A stretch of DNA of 64,000 nt from Apium graveolens (GCF_009905375.1 NC_133647.1:168190275-168254274), one strand, 5' to 3'. Numbered from the stretch's first letter, positions 1 to 11,829 are shown. The notes: a model not told the origin generated them from the sequence alone. Numbers and translations are program-made.

Positions 1-1692
1 GCCATTGAGAAGATTCAAAAATAGCAACAGGCCCAAATCATTGAGGTCCTGCATAATCAAGCTTCTCAAAAGGCTCAACTGGATGAAATTCAATCTTTAT
101 TAGAACTTCTTATCTCTCTCCTACTACCTGATAATGCCAAAAAGGGGGAGAAGGTAAGTAAGTCCAAATGCTCAATCACTCAGATACTGAAGAAGAAGGA
201 TGACAAAGGTGATGACTAGGGAAACTCTGATAAGAGTAGAGGTCAAGGGCAGAGCAACAAGTTTTCTTCAAGGAAACTAAATACTAATGCAAGCAAATCT
301 TCTACTCAAAGGAAGACAAGTTCTGAAGCTGCTCAAACTCAAAATCTGATAGCAAGTGTTGATAAACAAAATCTGATATCAAGTTCTGATAATCAAAGTC
401 TGATGACAAAGCCTGATGTTCTGATACAAGGTGGAAGTCAAGACTCTCAGAAGTTTTTGCAAACTCTGAAGCTAAAGGGGAAGCAGACTATAGTCTACTA
501 CAAGGATCCCAAGATTCAGACACTTGATGAAGAGATTGCTAGAAGATTATTTCTGAAGCATAATCCTGGAATGGATTTAGAAAATCTCAAGGAGGAAGAA
601 GCAAGATTTAAAGCTGAAAAGATAAATCTAAATCCAAAAGCTTCTGTTGCAAAGAAACCTCCAAGGCCTAATGAAAAAGGCATTGTGATCAAGGAGAAGT
701 CATATACTGGGGCATCAAAGCCCAAGACTAGATCACAGACTGAGATTGATCCCAAAGACAAAGGGAAGGGAAAAGTTGATGAACCAACCAAGCCACTAGA
801 GATGAAGATTCCTCAAATTCTGATGAAACCAGTGTGCAAAATGGTTCAAGTTCATGATGATACTCTTGTTGAAGATAAATATGTTCAAACTCTGAAAAGA
901 AGGAAGATAACTGAAGAATCCAAGACAACCTCTGACAGTGCTCAAGTTGTTCAGAGTGAAGAACTGCAAGCTACAACAGAAACATAAAGTTCTGATAAAG
1001 TCATCAAGACATCAACCTCTGACAGTGCTCAAGTTGATTTAGACAAGATGAAAGTAGCTGACAAAAAGAAACTTCTATGGAAAAATGTCAAACCATCAGA
1101 TCCAAAGAAAAGCCAATTGTTGTCTGATTTCATGACTATTGGGTTAAATGCTAGAGAACCAAGAGACAGAGCAGGGCTAGGTTCCGATGAAGCTAAGATC
1201 AAGTCATGAGTTGAAGTTGCTACTAGAGATCCATTTTTGCTAACTGACAAACCTCTTGAAGATGTTACACATAAACACCTTGATAAGGTTATCTCTGTTC
1301 AAGTGGTACTGGATGCTCATGACAAGCACAATGTCAAGGAAAACTTGATTCTATTTCTTAAAAATGGAAGGACATATCAGATGTCAGAATCAGATGTGCT
1401 AAACAAATCTCTGAAAGAACTTCAATTCTTTCATTATCTTCTAGAGATAAAGTCTAATATTACCAGGAGATGGTCAACTTTCATAATGAAGACCATAAGA
1501 GATAAAGCTAGAATTTCAAGTTCAAGGGTTACATAATTCATTCCTAATATTGTTGAAGATGATGGAAGTGATATTCCAGTGAAGAAGGATTCTGCTAAAC
1601 TTGAAGTGATACTGAAAGAGAAATGTCTATGCTACAATGAAGATTCTTCTCTTTCAAGGGTAATAAGACTGGATTACAGAATGAAGAGTTGA
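1..1692 (+). pseudogene. Degraded accessory ORF at the 3' end of a Copia-type element
   Basis: Reading frame 1 stays coding-like for about 560 codons but is broken by in-frame stops at 22, 217, 985, 1207, 1534 and 1690. The predicted protein is lysine- and serine-rich, with repeated short motifs such as SSDNQ and TSDSAQV, and ends in a more structured part (about 1237-1530). It lies just upstream of a polypurine tract and an LTR, so it occupies the position after the RNase H of a Copia element. I do not recognise a domain; an accessory 3' ORF or an extension of pol are both possible. No RT or integrase is visible here, because the element continues off the left edge of the window. Position and decay are seen; the Copia assignment rests on the adjacent LTR, primer-binding site and gag. 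Confidence 0.6.
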
Positions 1693-1918
1693 AGCAAGTC
1701 AAAGCTACATTATCTCAAGTCTTGAGGATTAAAGAAGAAAAGCTGATATCAAACTTTGTCAAGAATCAATTTGGATTCAGATTGACTCAGTGAGATTGGT
1801 AAATGCTACAAGGACTGTAAGTTGTAGTTAGTTATCTAGTTAAACTCTTATTTTCATTTTTACTTAAATATTTTGACATCATCAAATCTATTAACTTGTA
1901 TATTTTACATAATTTACA

Positions 1919-1931
1919 AGTTGGGGGAGAT
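1919..1931 (+). other. Polypurine tract of Copia element
   Basis: The purine-rich stretch AGTTGGGGGAGA sits immediately before the LTR start TGTTAG. This is the usual plus-strand primer site of a plant Copia element and shows that DNA to the left is the 3' internal region. Confidence 0.75.
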
Positions 1932-2478
1932 TGTTAGATATATTTGAGATGTCATGTCTAATATGATTTATGTTTAGTTTTCAGAACTTAACAACAGGAC
2001 ATATCAGAACTTACTGAAATCAGGTCTTACTGGAAGTCAGAACTTAATATCAGAACTTAAGTGCGGGAAGACTTTCAGATAAGGAATGCGGCTGATTTAC
2101 ATGAAAGGATCTGGACTAAAACAATAGAATATATGCATGGAAAGAGTTAGAGGACTAGAAGACTTGTAGAAGATATCTGATTGATATATTTTAGGAGATA
2201 GAATTATATTCAATATCAATTAGAATATATCTTGTAACTGTGTGCTAATAAACACAGCTTAGGGTTTACACTATATGTGTTATCATTATTGAGAAGATTA
2301 TACATTGTAACCTAGCAGCTCTTAGTGATATTTGTTCATCACTGAGAGAGAACAACAGTTCATATTGTAACAGAGTTTATTAAATATACTTGATCTTTGT
2401 TACATACTTGTGTTGAAATCGATTTGATTGTATAAACACTGTATTCAACCCCCTTCTACAGTGTTGTGTGACCTAACA
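1932..2478 (+). repeat. Copia-type LTR, 547 bp, flanked by internal DNA on both sides
   Basis: The LTR begins TGTTAG and ends CTAACA, a perfect 6-bp terminal inverted repeat. A polypurine tract precedes it and a primer-binding site plus gag follow it, so it acts as the 3' LTR for the left sequence and the 5' LTR for the right sequence. It contains several short AGAACTTA/CAGAACTT-like repeats near its start (about 1980-2060). No second copy of this LTR was seen in the window. Confidence 0.85.
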
Positions 2479-2480
2479 AT

Positions 2481-2492
2481 TAGTATCAGAGC
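2481..2492 (+). other. Primer-binding site, initiator tRNA-Met type
   Basis: TAGTATCAGAGC follows the LTR by two bases. It differs by one base from TGGTATCAGAGC, the complement of the plant initiator tRNA-Met 3' end used by most Copia elements. Confidence 0.75.
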
Positions 2493-2531
2493 TTTTCAGT
2501 TAAGACACATACAGTAAAGATCCAAACAATC

Positions 2532-3212
2532 ATGTCTGAAGAAACTAAGCCCACCAAAACTCAAGAAACTCAAAACACCCAAACCCACAGTCGATATGAG
2601 ACTATTAGGATTCCCATACTGAGACCTTCTTAGTATCCCATATGGAAAGTGAAGATGGCTATGTTTCTGGAAGCTACAGATCCAGAATACCTTAATAGGA
2701 TTAATGAAGGACCATATAAGCCTACCAAGCTCTATATTGCAGTTACGGATCAACCAGCAAAGTCGATACCAAAGGAGAAAGGTGATTACACGCTGAAGAC
2801 ATCTCATCTATTGCCAAGGATGCAAGGGTAAGGCATTTGCTGCATAGTGCCATTGATAATGTCATGTCAAACAGGGTAATTAATTGCAAGACTACAAAAG
2901 AGATATGGGATGCTCTGAACAAGATACCAGGGAACTGATGCAATTAAAAAGAACAGGAGGATTATACTCACTCAAGAGTATGAGCACTTTGACTCAAAAG
3001 CTGATGAGTCATTAACTGATTTATATGACATGTTTGCCAAACTCTTGAATGATCTGTCACTGGTGGACGAGGAATATGATCTTGAATATTCAAATCTAAA
3101 ATTCCTTTTAGCTCTTCCTGAAAATTGGGATTTGAAGTCTACTACCATGATAGACAACTATGACCTTACTGAAATTACTCTTGATAAAATTTATGGTATG
3201 CTCAATTGCTAA
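2532..3212 (+). pseudogene. Copia gag fragment (UBN2-type gag), frameshifted and truncated
   Basis: Translation from the ATG at 2532 gives a Copia gag N-terminus, with the IPIWKVKM-like segment around 2640-2660 preceded by an in-frame stop where a tryptophan-rich motif would normally lie. The gag frame shifts near 2790 and again near 2930, then runs open to 3212 through a DLYDMFAKLLNDLSLV segment and an LDKIYGML segment typical of the UBN2/gag family. Similarity stops abruptly at about 3205-3230, where minus-orientation Copia DNA begins. It is non-functional. It shares the LTR at 1932-2478 with the internal DNA to the left, so the region is a tandem or rearranged Copia. Confidence 0.8.
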
Positions 3213-3239
3213 CGCATCTGGAAATTTCTCAAATGACCC

Positions 3240-5200
3240 TTATCATCTAATGCTTTAGGGGGCAATTATTTTTTGAGATCACTATCCCATGAGACATCGA
3301 AACATATCCTTTATTTGTCTCTTGCATCATAAAATAATGTAATACTTTTTCAATATATGTACTCCGACTAGGTTGATTAATCTCTTCAATCTGTCTCTAT
3401 CGATCTTGATCCTTAATATATAGGTAGCATCGCCTAAGTCTTTCATCGAGAAACTATTTCTCAACCAAGTCTTAACAGCCTGTAGAGAAGGTACGTTATT
3501 CCATATTTGTTATATGTCATCTACATATAATACTAAGGAATGTCACAAGGCTCCCACTAACCTTCTTGCAAACACATGGTTCATCTTCGTTTTGAATAAA
3601 GCCAAACTTTTTGACCGTTTTATCAAAATGAATATTCATTCTCCTTGAGGCTTGCTTCAATCTATAAATAGATAGAAGCAACTTATAAACTATTTTAGCA
3701 AACTTTTGATCGACAAAACCCTCAGGTCGTATCCTATGTACATCCTCTTCAAGGCTCCCATATAAGAAAGCAGTTTTGACATAAATTTGCTAAATCTCAT
3801 AGTCAAAGTAAGCAACTATTGCTAACAAAATCCTGATGAACTTGACCATAGAAACTGGTGAAAAAGTCTTATCATAGTCTATGCCATGAATTTGTTTGAA
3901 ACCTTTTTCCACTAGTCGCACCTTATAGGTCTGTACTTTATCATCCATGTCAGTTTTCTTCTTGAAAACCCCCTTGCACCCTATAGGTTTTACCCCTTCG
4001 AGTGCATCAACTAAAGTCAATATTTTATTTTGGTACATAGATTCCATCTCGGATTTCATGGCCTTCAGTCATCTCTCGAAGTCTGGACGATTCATAGCAT
4101 CTTGGAAGGTGAGAGGCTTTATCATTATCTGTAAGCATCATATCACCATTTTGAGTCAAAAAAAGAAATCCGTAATTTCTCCCAGACTCATGGTGAATCC
4201 TACTAGATCTACGAATAACCTGTGTTTCTTGGACAGGATTACTTTTAACATTTTGATGTACATCCTAATCTTATTATCCTGATCTGATTTTAAATTATTG
4301 GGTTCAATGTTATCATGTGGTTCTCGATCTTCATCGAGATGTATTATCCTCCCACTGATTTTCTTAGAAAGTAGTTCTTCCTTAAGAAATATAGCGGCCC
4401 AAGCAACAAATACTTTATTCTCGGAAGTATTATAAAAACTATACCCTAGTCTCACTTGTGTATCCCACAAAATAACATCTATCTAATTTTGGTTCAAGTT
4501 TGTCAGAGGCTAAACATTTTACAAACGCTTCACGTCCCCAAATTTTCATAAATGACATGATATGACATTTTAACACTTTATATCTCATAAAGAGTATTTT
4601 GAACCGTTTTAGTCAGAAATTAATTAAGTGTATATGCAGCCGTTTCTAGAGCATAATCCCAGAAACTGAATGGAAGATCCGTTTGACTCATCATCGATCG
4701 CACTATGTCCAACAAGGTACGATTTCTCCTCTTAGAATCTCTATTCCACTGAGGTGTTCCAGAAAGAGTAAGTTATGATACACTATCACACTCCTATAAG
4801 AAACTCTTGAAATTGAGGCTTAAGTATTCTCCTCCACGATCTGATCTTAGAACTTTTATACTTTTCCCTTGTTTGCTTTTCTACTTCGGCCTTATATTCT
4901 TTGAACATTTTAAAAGAATCAAATTTATTTTTCATAAGAACCACATATCCATATCTACTGAAATCATCAGTAAATGTTATGAAGTAGTATAAGCCACCCC
5001 TTACCATCATACGTATTCGACCACATACATCATTATGTATAGGTCCTAATTGTTCGGTGGCACTTTCACCTGATCAGGTAAAAGAAGCTTTAGTCATTTT
5101 GCCAATGAGACAAAGTTCACATCTTCCGTATGATTCAAAATTAAACTTATCCAAGTATCCATCTATATGTAACTCAGAAATGTGTTTCTCATTAATATGG
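3240..5200 (-). pseudogene. Copia pol remnant (integrase and reverse transcriptase)
   Basis: On the minus strand the order is integrase then RT. A degraded GAG-pre-integrase zinc region lies around 5040-5170. The integrase core shows a DDFSRYGYVV segment at about 4920-4985. A capsid-proximal motif, YFYN/SENKVFVA-like, lies at about 4390-4440. RT blocks follow: FKQIHGIDYDKTFSPV at about 3860-3910, the catalytic YVDD box at about 3513-3526, and an MSHGI segment close to the truncation at about 3290. Several frameshifts and stops break it. Copia order (INT before RT) is seen directly. RNase H is absent because the element ends near 3230. Confidence 0.85.
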
Positions 5201-5489
5201 CTTAACGATAATGCTAGAGGTAATGTTTGATTTGAGTCATCTTAAAACATATAAATTGTTAACTAATTGTGCAACATTATTAGCCTCATCATTAAAATAT
5301 AATAAATAACTATTTTGTATTTAATTAAAATGAAAACCTTTCTTGTCCTGACAAGAAATTGATTTAATGTATCCGCTAAAGGTAGGCACATAATAACAAT
5401 TTATCAAGTTCTCAATCTCGCCTTATGGGCAAAATTAGGTATCGAGTTCCTTCAACTAGAACAACAACTTTTGCTCCAATTCTAACCCG

Positions 5490-6300
5490 ATACCTGAAGC
5501 TTGACCATTGCTAGTCTTCTTCTTTAGATCTTCCAAACAAGCTCGATAATTTAACTTTCAATCATCCAATTATTTCCACATAAATAACAATCATCTCCTT
5601 TAGCAACACCACTATCAGGCTTCAAAAGCCCTTTGGGATTGGACTTTGGTTTGGCACCGAATAAGATTAAATCTATAGCTTGCTTGTCCACTTTCCTTTC
5701 CCATTTTTATTCCATGTGTACATCATCAATATGGACATAATTCATGCCTTTACCGTGTTATTTTCAGCAGTTCTAAACATGCTTTACAACTCAGTGAGTG
5801 TTCTTTCTATCTCATTCCTTTTGTTCTTAACAAACTAAGAATAGAAGTTGTTCAAAGATTGTTTGATGAAATCAAGCTGAGTCTCTAGACTATTCTTGAA
5901 ACTCAAAATATCAAGGTACATATACCTATCATCTTTAGAACATGTGGTCCAACCGGATATCATTCTCCCATTAATGCAAAAGTATGGTGCCTTATTATTA
6001 TCAAATCTTTCTGACGAGCCTATCCTTCAAACATCCTTTGAATATGCTCAATCATATCATAAGCATCATTATGCTCTTGTTGCTTCTAAAGCTCAGCACT
6101 TATAATTACAAGCATGAGACATGAAACATTAGTTGCATAATCAATTTGCTTCTAGTAAGCATTTTGTTCAGCACATGTTTCATTCAGAGCTAGAAGAAAT
6201 AAGGGAGGGGTTTTAGTGACATCCTTGAACCTGAGGACAATCCTCAAGTTCATATGTCAATTGAGGAAATTATTTCATGTCAGCTTGTCCTTCTCAAGGA
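5490..6300 (-). pseudogene. Copia gag remnant, minus strand
   Basis: Between the leader and the integrase, the minus strand encodes gag-like fragments. A half zinc knuckle of the form C-x2-C followed by asparagine and tryptophan is seen at about 5555-5580, after a KSNPKGLLK-type basic linker at about 5620-5650. The histidine and last cysteine of the knuckle are lost and stops interrupt the frame. Identification is by position in the element and by the residual motif, so confidence is moderate. Confidence 0.55.
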
Positions 6301-8410
6301 CTATTATATAGAGAAGTTATTTGTGTTATTTGTCATTTGATATCTACAATATTAAAGTGCATAAAATGACTTAATCTACAGATGATCATTAAATTATGTT
6401 CAAGTAATTATTCATACATATATTCATAATATATATCTCCCACTATTTTTATCAAATCAATAGCCCTAACTATTAATTCGGAAAGAATATCTACTATATC
6501 CTTTCTAGTGAACCAAGATCCATATTTCACCATGCGTTAGGTCAGCTTTGGTTTTTCTCCTAAAACATGATTATTTAGGTAGACAACATTTGTCAATTAT
6601 ATCAATTATATAACTCTTGGATAGCTTGGTGGAACAATATTTGTTCATATTTATCTAATAAATCTCGTCAAACTCTATGCCTCTAAATTCACAATCCTAT
6701 TGTGGTAACTTAGTTAAGTCAAAATCAATAGTCAAAAAGTATCAATATACTTCAACACATCTCCCACAGTAGATGGGAGTACTTCGCTTTGGTGAACCCA
6801 CTCCTAGTCGATCTAGGGGTTAACGCATTGGACTCATTGAAAGGCATCTGATCAACTTAATATTAACTTTAGGGTTTTTTTAATTTTAAAACGATCATGA
6901 TCCCATCATAAAAAGATTCCCAATTTTTCCTTAAATAAAATACTTCAAATCAATATTCGTCAATGGTTTGATTTCCAGGTAGTGAGGGAGTCACAACGGT
7001 CTCGCTTAAAACCCACAACCTTACAAGTTCAATGAACTCGCTTTTGACAAAATCGCCCCATGTCAGAAATAAAAAAAATTATATTTTATTTTGTATTTCA
7101 TAAACACGAGAATCTCATAATCGTTTGTTTATTTTAAAATCTTGAGTTGTTACAGATTTTATCTTATTTAGCAAGCATGACATGGGTGTCGTATCTAATA
7201 CATACATCCTTAATCTAATTACGAATGCATCTTTATAAACTACTCTACACATACATTCATCATATGCGCATATATATGTAAATTGCAATAAATAAACGTG
7301 TTTAGTTATGGCTTCATCCTATGTGATCTTCATCAAGCTAATGACAAAGATCTAGGTCAATCTAAGGTGAAAAATAAATACAAGCTAACTATTGCATGTC
7401 TTCTTTCTTGTATTGCTTCCTTGGCTGGCCTCCATATGAGATTACCCTTCCCTGATCTTCAAATCTTCATGTCTTCATGTACATTACACGAATGAAAAAT
7501 AAAAACTAATCTAATGTACTTACAATAAAAACTCGAGTTACATTTGAGATTTATTAATTACAAAATCAAACGACATGCAAGCCGTATTTAAAAAAAAACA
7601 AAACCATTAACATAATCATAAGTCATAACCATCCACCATGCTCAATTAACACATAAGAACATGATAAAACACATAATATGATCCTAACATATCATACCCA
7701 TCATGATCTAATCATAAAAACCAAATATGACAATAATCAAAAAATTCGAAATTAAATCTGATAACATTAAATCGCAGATTACAGGGCCAAAACGACATCA
7801 AACGTCAGACGCTCGATTCCATATGAAATAGCGTATTCGTTTGCCAAAATAGGACACCAGACACAGATTTCAGCAAATCCGCTGCATCCGATTCAGAATC
7901 ATATCACATACGATTCTTATAATAAGAACAAACACAAAACATGTACTCCCTCAGTCCCTTCCAATTGTTTACATTTCTGAGGAAGTGTCCGGCACGCATT
8001 TTAAGGTGCATAAAAAGTATAGTTATGTAACTTATTTTTACAATTTTCTTTTTCTGAATAAAAGTTGAATGTTTTAATTTTTATTCAGAAAAACAAAATT
8101 GTAAAAATAATTTACAGAACTATACTTTATATGCACCTTAAAATGCGTGTCGGACACTCTCTAAAAAATGTAAATAATTGAAAGGGACGGAGGGAGTATA
8201 TATTAGTATATATACAGATTATATAATCATCGTATAATTTTACAACTCTCATGAATATCATATGTTAAAAATATATACATACATACGCATATATAAACAT
8301 AACAACATGTAAAACATACAAAATCACATACATATCAGTCATGGAATATTGTATACATGTTATCAACATAAAACCAGTAAACACATAAACGAATTAACCA
8401 CTTTTCGCAA
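6301..8410 (-). other. Long non-coding leader of the minus Copia element
   Basis: No convincing coding region was found between the gag remnant and the primer-binding site. The sequence is AT-rich and holds the MITE at 7946-8196. It reads as the 5' untranslated leader of the Copia element, longer than is usual, and may include other undetected insertions. Confidence 0.45.
7946..8196. mobile_element. Stowaway-like MITE, 251 bp, TA target duplication
   Basis: The element starts CTCCCTCAGTCCC and ends GGGACGGAGGGAG, with TA on each side (7944-7945 and 8197-8198). Almost its whole length folds back: the arm from about 7970 to 8060 pairs with about 8075 to 8175. This is the Tc1/mariner-derived Stowaway pattern. 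It has no coding capacity. It lies within the Copia leader, so it inserted after that element. Confidence 0.9.
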
Positions 8411-8426
8411 GTAGATCTGATGCCAT
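8411..8426 (-). other. Primer-binding site of the minus Copia element
   Basis: The minus strand next to the LTR reads TGGCATCAGATC, close to the initiator tRNA-Met complement TGGTATCAGAGC (two mismatches). It fixes the inner edge of the LTR at 8427. Confidence 0.65.
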
Positions 8427-9983
8427 TGAAGGGTTTCGAGCACATAAATGCAACAAAAACGGTAAATAAAAAACGTAAATAACCAGAATTTTCAAAACCC
8501 ATCGCAGGATCCATGCGAAAAATAGATATTTAATTCGTAGATTAGATTGTTTACTTTAAGAAGCTTTACAAACTGGTTAAATAATGGAGATCCAAAGAAT
8601 GTTCAATCACCATGCATCCCGCTCTCGCGATCTCCGTTCTTTCGGTATCTACATGAATGCTTGAACTAAAGGATTGAATGTGTACTAGCACAAACTCGTT
8701 TCTTCTTGCTCTCTCCATCTTCTCTCTTGGTGGCTAGGGTTTTAGTAAAAGTCTTGCACACAAAATCAGCCACACAAGAGATATTATATAGAGAGTAGAA
8801 AAATAATTATAACTCTTAACTAATTAGGAGTTATTATTAATTCAAAATTTCTATTTGTATAATAATTAAGTCATGCTTAATTATTTAACAACTGAATTTC
8901 ATAATTGATTTTAGTAAATTCGAATATCATTATTTATCTAATTAATTAAGTCATACATAATTAATATTATAAATAATTCGAACTGTTTTAATTTAACTTA
9001 AATCTTATTTAAATTAAATAATCCTTTAAGTATTCTTTGTGTGTGATCCTATATGTTATTATTACGTTGACAATGAATTTTAAATCTAATATAAAATCGT
9101 AAACAATGAGCGGCATCTAGTAATACATCATTGCTACCCAAGTAATAATAATTGAATCGGTGATCGATTGAACCTTTCGTGAATAATATACAATGTAATA
9201 TAATACCTTTAACCAAATATTATAGATTAAACTAGAGGCATGTTATGTGTCATCCTCATCATAGTTTAATCCAAGTTTCCTTGATCAATAAGTAGACTAT
9301 CATATCAAATCAACATTTGAGCGTGACCACGCATTTCATAGTCTAGCTCACACAAGAGGCCACCAATATCACTCCTAAAATAGGAGGCTTAAATCCCATC
9401 TAGATCATTCATATTTCTCATACGATTCATAATATACCCAATGTCCACTTTTATCATTACCCGGTCAAGGATAACTTTTAATAGAATCAATGTATATTAA
9501 TTCTCGTATAGAAATATAATGACTTCAAGTCTAAGGACCATTACATCATTATCACTATGAGAATTATTTATGACACAACAGACATGTAGAATCTCACATC
9601 GGGTCTATCCAGCACCATGTACATTTACATATGCCTGTGTTTTTTACTTTAGTATCACTATACCTATGTTCAATGAGATATGATCATCAGTCAACAAACA
9701 CACCAGTCTTAATGGATTATTATTGTCTCTTAATAATAATACTTGACTAGGAACCTTTAGTATTATTGATATTATTCTCATAATCTCATTTTTAAGTCAC
9801 GTACTTAGAGATATAGAATTGCATATCATATTCTAAGGACATTTATTAATCTAACATTTATATCGCGGTAAATTAAGAATTAATAAATTATAAAGGGAAT
9901 AATCGATATAACATATACATTAATAATCCAAATGTCTTAAACTAAAATATTATAGTGTTGTCTCTAGGGCACAAACACTAACA
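8427..9983 (-). repeat. 5' LTR of minus Copia element, 1557 bp
   Basis: On the minus strand it begins TGTTAGTGTTTGTGCCCTAG at 9983 and ends CTTCA at 8427 beside the primer-binding site. A TATA-like site (minus strand CTCTATATAATATC, about 8782-8795) is followed by an AAACCCTAGCC segment, consistent with the transcription start region. No matching 3' LTR is present, so the element is truncated. The five bases outside the right edge are TATAT, a possible target duplication that cannot be paired. Confidence 0.8.
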
Positions 9984-10673
9984 TATATATCATAAAGCTA
10001 CAATAAATTCCTATCGATTATAAGATATGTTACAATATAATTTATCTAGTTTCTATACATATCTAAATCAACAATTACGATCCTATAAATCAGCAGATTC
10101 TGGTTTATTATGTAGCTGTGACTTATCCAATCATATACTGACAGTCTTCATATCCTAATGCATATCCTGACTGCATCAGATCCTGACGGCTTGGCAAATC
10201 CTGACTGTCAGACCAATCCTGATTGGCTACACATAGGGCTGTAATTCGGGCCGAGCGAGTCAAGTTTCGAGCCGGGTATAATTTGAGTCGAGATTTATTG
10301 AGTCGAGCCGGCTCGTTTAACTAATCGAGCCTAAAACCTTACCCGAACTCGAGTTGTTTAATTTCATGAGTCGAGTCGAGCCAGCTCGTTTAATTTTACA
10401 CTTAATCGAGGCAAAAACTCTACCCGAACTCGGCTCGTTTAATTTCACGAGTCGAGTCGGGCCGACTCGGGTAATTAAACGAGTCAGAACTTTTTCCCGA
10501 ACTCGGCTCGTTTAACTAAACGAGTCGAGTTGATCCCACTTAAACGAGTTCGAGTTGGGCGATCTCGCGAGCCGCCCGACTCGAATTACAGCCGTAGCTA
10601 CACATCATGATAACTCTTGTCAGATCCTGACGCTATAGCAGATTCTGATTCCTGACATAGACAATTTTCAACA
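9984..10673 (-). repeat. Partial Copia 3' LTR, minus orientation, host of two later insertions
   Basis: The minus strand begins TGTTGAAAATTGTC at 10673, immediately after a polypurine tract. The LTR contains repeated CAGGATCTGA/CAGTCAGGAT-like motifs, the hAT MITE at 10234-10596, and is cut at 9983 where the other Copia LTR begins. Its distal end is not seen, which fits insertion of the 8427-9983 element into it. Confidence 0.65.
10226..10604. mobile_element. hAT-type MITE with 8-bp target duplication
   Basis: The element itself is 10234-10596 (363 bp). Its ends are TAGGGCTGTAATTCG and, inverted, TACGGCTGTAATTCG, one mismatch in 15. The 8-bp sequence GCTACACA flanks both sides (10226-10233 and 10597-10604). 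The interior is built from many copies of CGAGTCGAGCC-like units in both orientations and is GC-richer than its surroundings. The 8-bp duplication and the TAGGG terminus are the hAT pattern. No transposase is encoded. Confidence 0.88.
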
Positions 10674-10687
10674 ATCTCCCCCAATTT
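10674..10687 (-). other. Polypurine tract of minus Copia LTR at 9984-10673
   Basis: The minus strand reads AAATTGGGGGAGAT directly before the LTR start. It is nearly the same as the tract at 1919-1931, which suggests related families. Confidence 0.7.
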
Positions 10688-10750
10688 ATACTTTGTAGAA
10701 TAAGCATAAATTCTAAAGTGTAGAGTACATATGTTATAGAGCATACTTAG

Positions 10751-10940
10751 TTACAAAAATTGATCTTCATATTTCTTGATATACTCTGCAGTATCTACAA
10801 AAGTTTTAACCCTTTCATCAGTCTTCTTCAACATTATCCCCTGTAGCCTGATCTTCATGTTCTTTTCATATTCAGATTTATCTGAAAGCTTATAGATAAC
10901 AGCTATTAAATTTCTGACTGAAGTTCACTCAATCATCAAC
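10751..10940 (-). pseudogene. C-terminal end of a Copia accessory or pol ORF
   Basis: The minus strand is open from about 10940 to a TAA at 10751-10753 except for one in-frame TGA near 10911. The translated fragment is charged and helical-looking (segments LSDKSEYEKNMKI and FVDTAEYIKKYEDQFL). It sits just upstream of the polypurine tract and LTR, in the same position as the degraded ORF at 1-1692. Function is unknown; upstream parts are missing. Confidence 0.5.
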
Positions 10941-11118
10941 TCTTCCGGTGACACATAACACGCTTTTGGACTATCATGGTTATATGTCTCTGAGTTAGGA
11001 CATTCTCGATCTCCAATTTTTTAATATATCAATTTCACTAAATATGTTTTTATTTTAATAAATAATTAAAAAAAATAAAATGAGGCAAAAAAACTAAAAT
11101 ACTATAAATAAGTATATA

Positions 11119-11361
11119 CTCCCTCCGTCCCTCAGAGTTTAAGAAAAATGATAAAATAGTGGAGGAAAGTTAAAAAAGTGAGTAAAGTAGTGGGACCGAT
11201 TAATATTATATGTATAAAGTGGATATAGTGGAGAGAAGTAGTGGATGTAGTTATTTTAAAAATTATAAAAACCTTACCATTTTTGAAAAGTTTTGAAATG
11301 TAAACAATTGGAAGAGACATCCAAAAAATGAAAGTATAAACAAATGGGAGAGAAGAGGGAG
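11119..11361. mobile_element. Stowaway-like MITE, 243 bp, TA target duplication
   Basis: It starts CTCCCTCCGTCCC and ends with a weaker match, AGAAGAGGGAG, flanked by TA at 11117-11118 and 11362-11363. The interior matches, in reverse complement, the element at 41821-42095, so both belong to one family. It lies upstream of the OCT7-like gene. Confidence 0.82.
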
Positions 11362-11363
11362 TA

Positions 11364-11829
11364 ACTAATTAGGATATTGATAATTAATTAGTTACATGAG
11401 AGGATAAATTATATGAATTTATTTAAGAATATGTATTTATGTCAATTCGTGAATTCGTAAAATTTTACGTTTGAATAAATTTGATTAATTTTATAAAAAA
11501 TTCGAATAAATGTCAATTAATTGAAATAGCACTCTATCAAATTCCCCCACTGGACTATAGAACTTTGAAATTTATTACTGCAAAAGTTCTACTATTTTAA
11601 ATATTTAATTCAAATTTATACGTGTTAACTAAACAACCAACCTGAATAAAGATTTCAATTAAGAAACAAAGTAAAAAGACAAGGGCAGTCAAAATAACCA
11701 AATTGGTAGGCGTGTCTATGCATAAACAACCAAAAAATGACAGGTTTTAGTTGACCAAAATGCAAACAAACAAAAACAAAAGCTAATAAAAATGATCTCA
11801 TTTGTTAATTATAGTAAATTCAAATTTCT
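11364..11829. other. Intergenic region upstream of OCT7-like gene
   Basis: AT-rich single-copy-looking sequence with no credible ORF or repeat boundary. It probably holds the promoter of the gene downstream, but I cannot point to a certain TATA box. Confidence 0.4.

Larger units (their letters stand above)
3230..9983 (-). mobile_element. 3'-truncated Copia-type retrotransposon, minus orientation
   Basis: From right to left this element has a 5' LTR (8427-9983), a primer-binding site, a long leader (about 6300-8410) with a Stowaway-like MITE inside it, gag remnants (about 5490-6300), integrase (about 4480-5200) and reverse transcriptase (about 3240-4100). RNase H, polypurine tract and 3' LTR are missing; the RT-side end abuts the gag fragment of the plus-orientation Copia. 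The right edge directly joins a different Copia LTR (9984-10673), consistent with nesting. Every coding part is decayed by stops and frameshifts. The LTR start (minus strand TGTTAGTGTTTGTGCC) is typical of plant Copia; I do not assign a lineage. Confidence 0.8.

Noticed and set aside
10234..10596. Satellite DNA or simple repeat of CGAGTC
   Set aside because: Terminal inverted repeats and an exact 8-bp target duplication define a MITE.
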